A stretch of DNA of 18,404 nucleotides from Anaerolineales bacterium UBA1136 (GTDB taxonomy: Bacteria > Chloroflexota > Anaerolineae > Anaerolineales > UBA11657), in contig DCAJ01000085.1 in the NCBI GenBank assembly GCA_002311455.1, positions 1,992-20,395 of the forward strand, read 5' to 3'. This document shows positions 15,535 through 18,404 of the stretch, in pieces. The notes below the pieces were generated by a model that saw nothing but the letters and a program-made list of their open reading frames with translations, had not been told where the DNA came from and did no database searches. Both the position numbers and the translations under genes were made by a program. The stretch's first letter is position 1. Every line of letters starts with the position of its first letter.

Positions 15535-16817
15535 CTGAGTATCTATTGTTACGTCATCGCAATCGTGGTGAAGAGAATATAGCAGATTTGGACACTTATT
15601 TAAGTCTAGGTGGATTTCAAGCATACGAGAAAGTAGTTACTACTATGACGCCAGAGGAAGTCATTGACATGATAAAAGCATCTGGTCTACGTGGGCGCGG
15701 TGGAGCAGGTTTCCCTACCGGAGTAAAGTGGTCTTTTCTCGCAGATCGCTACCCACGTTATGTGGTTGCTAATTCAGATGAGTCAGAACCCGGTACTTTC
15801 AAGGATAGAGAGATAATGGAGCACAATCCGTTCCAGTTTCTGGAGGGACTGATGATTTGTGCTTATGCAGCTAAAGCGGAGGTAGCTTATAACTACTGTA
15901 GAGGAGAGTTCTGGGAACTTACCCAGGTTCTAGAATCAAAGGTGCAGCAGTTGAATGATCGTGGCCTGTTGGGCGACCGGGTTTTTGATACTGATTATTC
16001 ATTGCAGATATATCATCATCTTGGAGCCGGAGCTTACATTTGCGGGGAAGAATCAGCTTTGCTTGAGTCAATTGAAGGTAAATTAGGACAACCACGTCTC
16101 AAACCACCGTTCCCAGCTGATCGTGGTTTGTATCAATTACCTACTGTCGTTAACAATACTGAGACATTAACAAATGTGCCCTTGATAATTTCTCGTGGGC
16201 CTGAGTGGTATCAATCCATTGGTACAGAAAAAAGCTGTGGCCCTAAGATCATGTGCCTTTCAGGGCATGCTAAGCACCCAGGTAATTATGAGACTCCATT
16301 AGGAATTACGTTTCGAGAACTGATTTTTGACTTGGCCGGTGGTGTCAGGGATGATAAAAAACTAAAAGCTATTATGCCATCTGGAGCATCTGCTCCTATT
16401 TTATCCGCTAGTGATGAAGTGCTTGACACACCATTGACTTATGAGGATATCCCCAAAATTGGTTCCCAACTTGGTTCTGCTTCTATAATTTTACTTGATG
16501 AAACTGTGGATATTAGTTGGGCTGTATTGAAGACCATGAAATTTTTTGAGCATGAATCGTGTGGTAAATGTACACCTTGTCGCGAGGGTACTTATTGGAT
16601 GTATCATTTACTCGATCGTATTAATAGTGACAAGGCTGAGCAAGTGGATGTTGATTTATTGGGGGAAGTGGCACAGCAGGTTGTGGGAAAATGTCTTTGT
16701 CCCTTAGGTGATTTTGCCACTAGCGCAGTTTTCTCTGGTATTGAATTATTTCAGGCAGATTTTGATTTACATATACCTAATGCAGTCAGTGATGCAGATG
16801 ATTCCAATACAAAATGA
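15531..16817 (+). CDS. nuoF: NADH-quinone oxidoreductase subunit F (51 kDa-type)
   Basis: NuoF binds NADH and FMN and starts electron transfer into complex I. The FMN/NADH region is clear: G-L-R-G-R-G-G-A-G-F-P-T-G (52-64), N-S-D-E-S-E-P-G-T-F (81-90) and G-A-G-A-Y-I-C-G-E-E-S-A-L (166-178). The N3 [4Fe-4S] ligands are C344-G-K-C347-T-P-C350 and C390 in K-C-L-C-P-L-G-D. The 428 residues are the standard length. The start ATG overlaps the nuoE stop (ATGA) and is preceded by AAAGGA at a 6-base distance. An acidic tail follows the last conserved block. Confidence 0.98.
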   Translation: MTEYLLLRHRNRGEENIADLDTYLSLGGFQAYEKVVTTMTPEEVIDMIKASGLRGRGGAGFPTGVKWSFLADRYPRYVVANSDESEPGTFKDREIMEHNPFQFLEGLMICAYAAKAEVAYNYCRGEFWELTQVLESKVQQLNDRGLLGDRVFDTDYSLQIYHHLGAGAYICGEESALLESIEGKLGQPRLKPPFPADRGLYQLPTVVNNTETLTNVPLIISRGPEWYQSIGTEKSCGPKIMCLSGHAKHPGNYETPLGITFRELIFDLAGGVRDDKKLKAIMPSGASAPILSASDEVLDTPLTYEDIPKIGSQLGSASIILLDETVDISWAVLKTMKFFEHESCGKCTPCREGTYWMYHLLDRINSDKAEQVDVDLLGEVAQQVVGKCLCPLGDFATSAVFSGIELFQADFDLHIPNAVSDADDSNTK

Positions 16818-18404
16818 ATGATACGAATGACTGAATCCATCCTAGTAAAGATAGATGATAAAGAGGTTAATGTGCCTTCAGGTACATTAGTTGTTGACGC
16901 AGCCAAGAGGATTGGCAATGATATACCGGTTTTTTGTCATCATCCTAAATTAGATCCAGTAGGGATGTGCAGGATGTGTTTGGTGGAGGTTGGTACGCCT
17001 CTTCGTGATAAGGAAACTGGAGAGATAATGCTAGAGGAAAATGGTCAGCCAACAATTAGTTGGATGCCAAATCTTCAAACCGCTTGTACCATGGTGGTCT
17101 CGGATGGAATGAGAATTCGTACCACTACTTCTCAAGTAGCTCGTGCTCGTAAAGATGTAGTTGAGTTTCTACTTACTTCACATCCACTTGATTGCCCGGT
17201 TTGTGACAAGGGTGGCGAGTGTCCGCTACAGAATCTCACCATGAGTCATGGTTCCAGTCAGTCCCGTTTTCTCCTTGAAGAGAAAATGAATATTGAAAAG
17301 CATGTCCCTTTGGGAGATCTTATTTTTCTTGATCGTGAGCGCTGTATACAATGTGCTAGATGCACACGCTTCCAGGATGAATTGGTTGGCGATTCTGTTA
17401 TTGGTTTTGATGAGCGTGGGAGATCGTTACAAATTATTACTCATTCAGACCCAGGATTTGATAGTTATTTCTCAGGAAATACAACAGATATATGCCCCGT
17501 AGGTGCACTTACAACAGCCGATTTTCGTTTTGGTGCACGTCCATGGGAGTTGACACATACTCCATCTATATGCCCACATTGTTCTGTAGGATGTAACCTA
17601 CATATCAATACGCGTCGTAGTGGTCAAGATGGTAACTGGTCAATCAAGCGTGTGATGCCAAGACAAAATGAACAAGTAAATGAAATATGGGTTTGCGACA
17701 AAGGCCGTTTTGGCCATCATTTTGTTAGCAGTCCTGATCGTTTAACTGTTCCTCTAGTTCGGAGACATGGAGATCTGGTGGAGACTTCTTGGGACAATGC
17801 TTTAAATCTGGTTTCTGAAAAGATAAGATTAGCCAATGGATTGATAGCTGGGTTTGCGGGCGAACGACTCTCTAATGAAGATCTCTTTGCGTTTCGCACC
17901 TTAATTAATGGGAACGGTGGTCGTGTTTCACAGTGGCCCGGTCTTTTAGGTGGTGGTGATTTGGTGCAGCAGGTGGGAGTAGGTGTGGGTACTGATTTAG
18001 CAAATTTAGGAGCAGACACTGCTATCTTGGTGATAGCCAGCGATTTAGCTGAAGAAGCACCGTTGTGGTGGTTTAAGGTAAGGCAAGCGGCTACTAAATT
18101 GGGTGCAGCTTTTAATAAGAGTAGAGCAGCTCTAATAGTTGCAAATGCGCGTGATACTAAGCTTGATGAAATTGCAAGCCGTTGTGTGCGATACAGATAT
18201 GGTGATGAGGTGCGGACTATATTGGCTCTAACTCATACTGTTACTGATGGTGAAACTGGACTGATGGCTAGTATAGCCGCAAACGATAATGATGATGTAG
18301 TTGCTGCAGCTGAAGTCATATCAACAGCTAAGAATCTCATTATCATATATGGTGGTGAAGGTCTAAATTATGCTGCGTCCAATTCATTGGCACAAGCCTG
18401 TACC
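16818..18404 (+). CDS. nuoG: NADH-quinone oxidoreductase subunit G (75 kDa-type), 3' end beyond the window
   Basis: The frame from ATG 16818 is open to the last base (529 codons, no stop), so the gene is cut by the window edge. NuoG is the large iron-sulfur subunit that carries electrons from NuoF toward NuoB. Ligands in order: [2Fe-2S] N1b C40, C51, C54, C90; N5 H122, C126, C129, C135; N4 C176, C179, C182, C226; and a further set C252-x2-C255-x3-C259 ... C293 in the molybdopterin-oxidoreductase-like domain, matching cluster N7. The molybdopterin-like fold continues to the edge. ATG 16818 lies directly after the nuoF stop; ATG 16827, three codons in, gives an equally plausible start (M-T-E-S-I-L-V-K-I-D). 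No clear Shine-Dalgarno separates them. Confidence 0.96.
   Translation, partial: MIRMTESILVKIDDKEVNVPSGTLVVDAAKRIGNDIPVFCHHPKLDPVGMCRMCLVEVGTPLRDKETGEIMLEENGQPTISWMPNLQTACTMVVSDGMRIRTTTSQVARARKDVVEFLLTSHPLDCPVCDKGGECPLQNLTMSHGSSQSRFLLEEKMNIEKHVPLGDLIFLDRERCIQCARCTRFQDELVGDSVIGFDERGRSLQIITHSDPGFDSYFSGNTTDICPVGALTTADFRFGARPWELTHTPSICPHCSVGCNLHINTRRSGQDGNWSIKRVMPRQNEQVNEIWVCDKGRFGHHFVSSPDRLTVPLVRRHGDLVETSWDNALNLVSEKIRLANGLIAGFAGERLSNEDLFAFRTLINGNGGRVSQWPGLLGGGDLVQQVGVGVGTDLANLGADTAILVIASDLAEEAPLWWFKVRQAATKLGAAFNKSRAALIVANARDTKLDEIASRCVRYRYGDEVRTILALTHTVTDGETGLMASIAANDNDDVVAAAEVISTAKNLIIIYGGEGLNYAASNSLAQACT

Noticed and set aside
17293..17502. 69-codon open frame on the + strand, out of frame within nuoG
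   Set aside because: The nuoG frame across this stretch contains the N4 cluster cysteines and is clearly the coding one.
1..18404. Search for mobile elements, CRISPR arrays, phage or defence genes
   Set aside because: No transposase, integrase, spaced direct repeats or defence-type domains were seen; gene content is housekeeping throughout.

Overview
The window looks like an ordinary housekeeping segment of a bacterial chromosome, probably from a Chloroflexota-type bacterium. All recognised genes lie on the + strand. Base composition is AT-leaning (roughly 40-45% GC by eye). The taxon guess is inference, based on the order recO - fused glyQS - dnaG - nuo operon, a CxxxC-type primase zinc ribbon and NuoEFG sequence flavour. 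I found no mobile element, CRISPR array, phage gene or defence system.

Layout. (1) 1-2205: the last codons of an upstream gene, then a glycolipid-type (MGDG synthase/MurG-like) glycosyltransferase and a two-domain GNAT acetyltransferase, packed head to tail. (2) 2206-3530: a CbpA-type DnaJ co-chaperone without a zinc finger, then tRNA-Gln(TTG), with several small inverted repeats in the spacers. (3) 3531-6144: glmU (UDP-GlcNAc synthesis) overlapping a CNNM/CBS/CorC-HlyC membrane protein. (4) 6361-12170: the information-processing genes recO, a single-chain glycyl-tRNA synthetase with alpha and beta subunits fused, and dnaG primase. (5) 12171-18404: a well-formed promoter with a CRP/FNR-like palindrome just downstream, then nuoA-B-C-D-E-F-G of respiratory complex I. 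nuoG runs off the right edge (529 codons visible, no stop).

How the genes work together. glmU supplies UDP-GlcNAc for the cell envelope and the first glycosyltransferase probably glycosylates envelope lipid. recO, dnaG and glyQS serve DNA repair, replication priming and translation. nuoA-G encode the NADH-oxidising arm (E, F, G), the connecting hydrophilic subunits (B, C, D) and the first membrane subunit (A) of an NADH:quinone oxidoreductase. The presence of E, F and G implies real NADH oxidation; nuoH-N would be expected just beyond the window.

The most interesting signals are regulatory or architectural: the near-perfect TGTGA-N6-TCACA operator between the nuo promoter and nuoA, a probably leaderless recO driven by a perfect extended -10, the GlyQS fusion, the tandem GNAT protein, and deviations in the zinc ligands of DnaG and RecO. 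None of these amounts to a new biological system.
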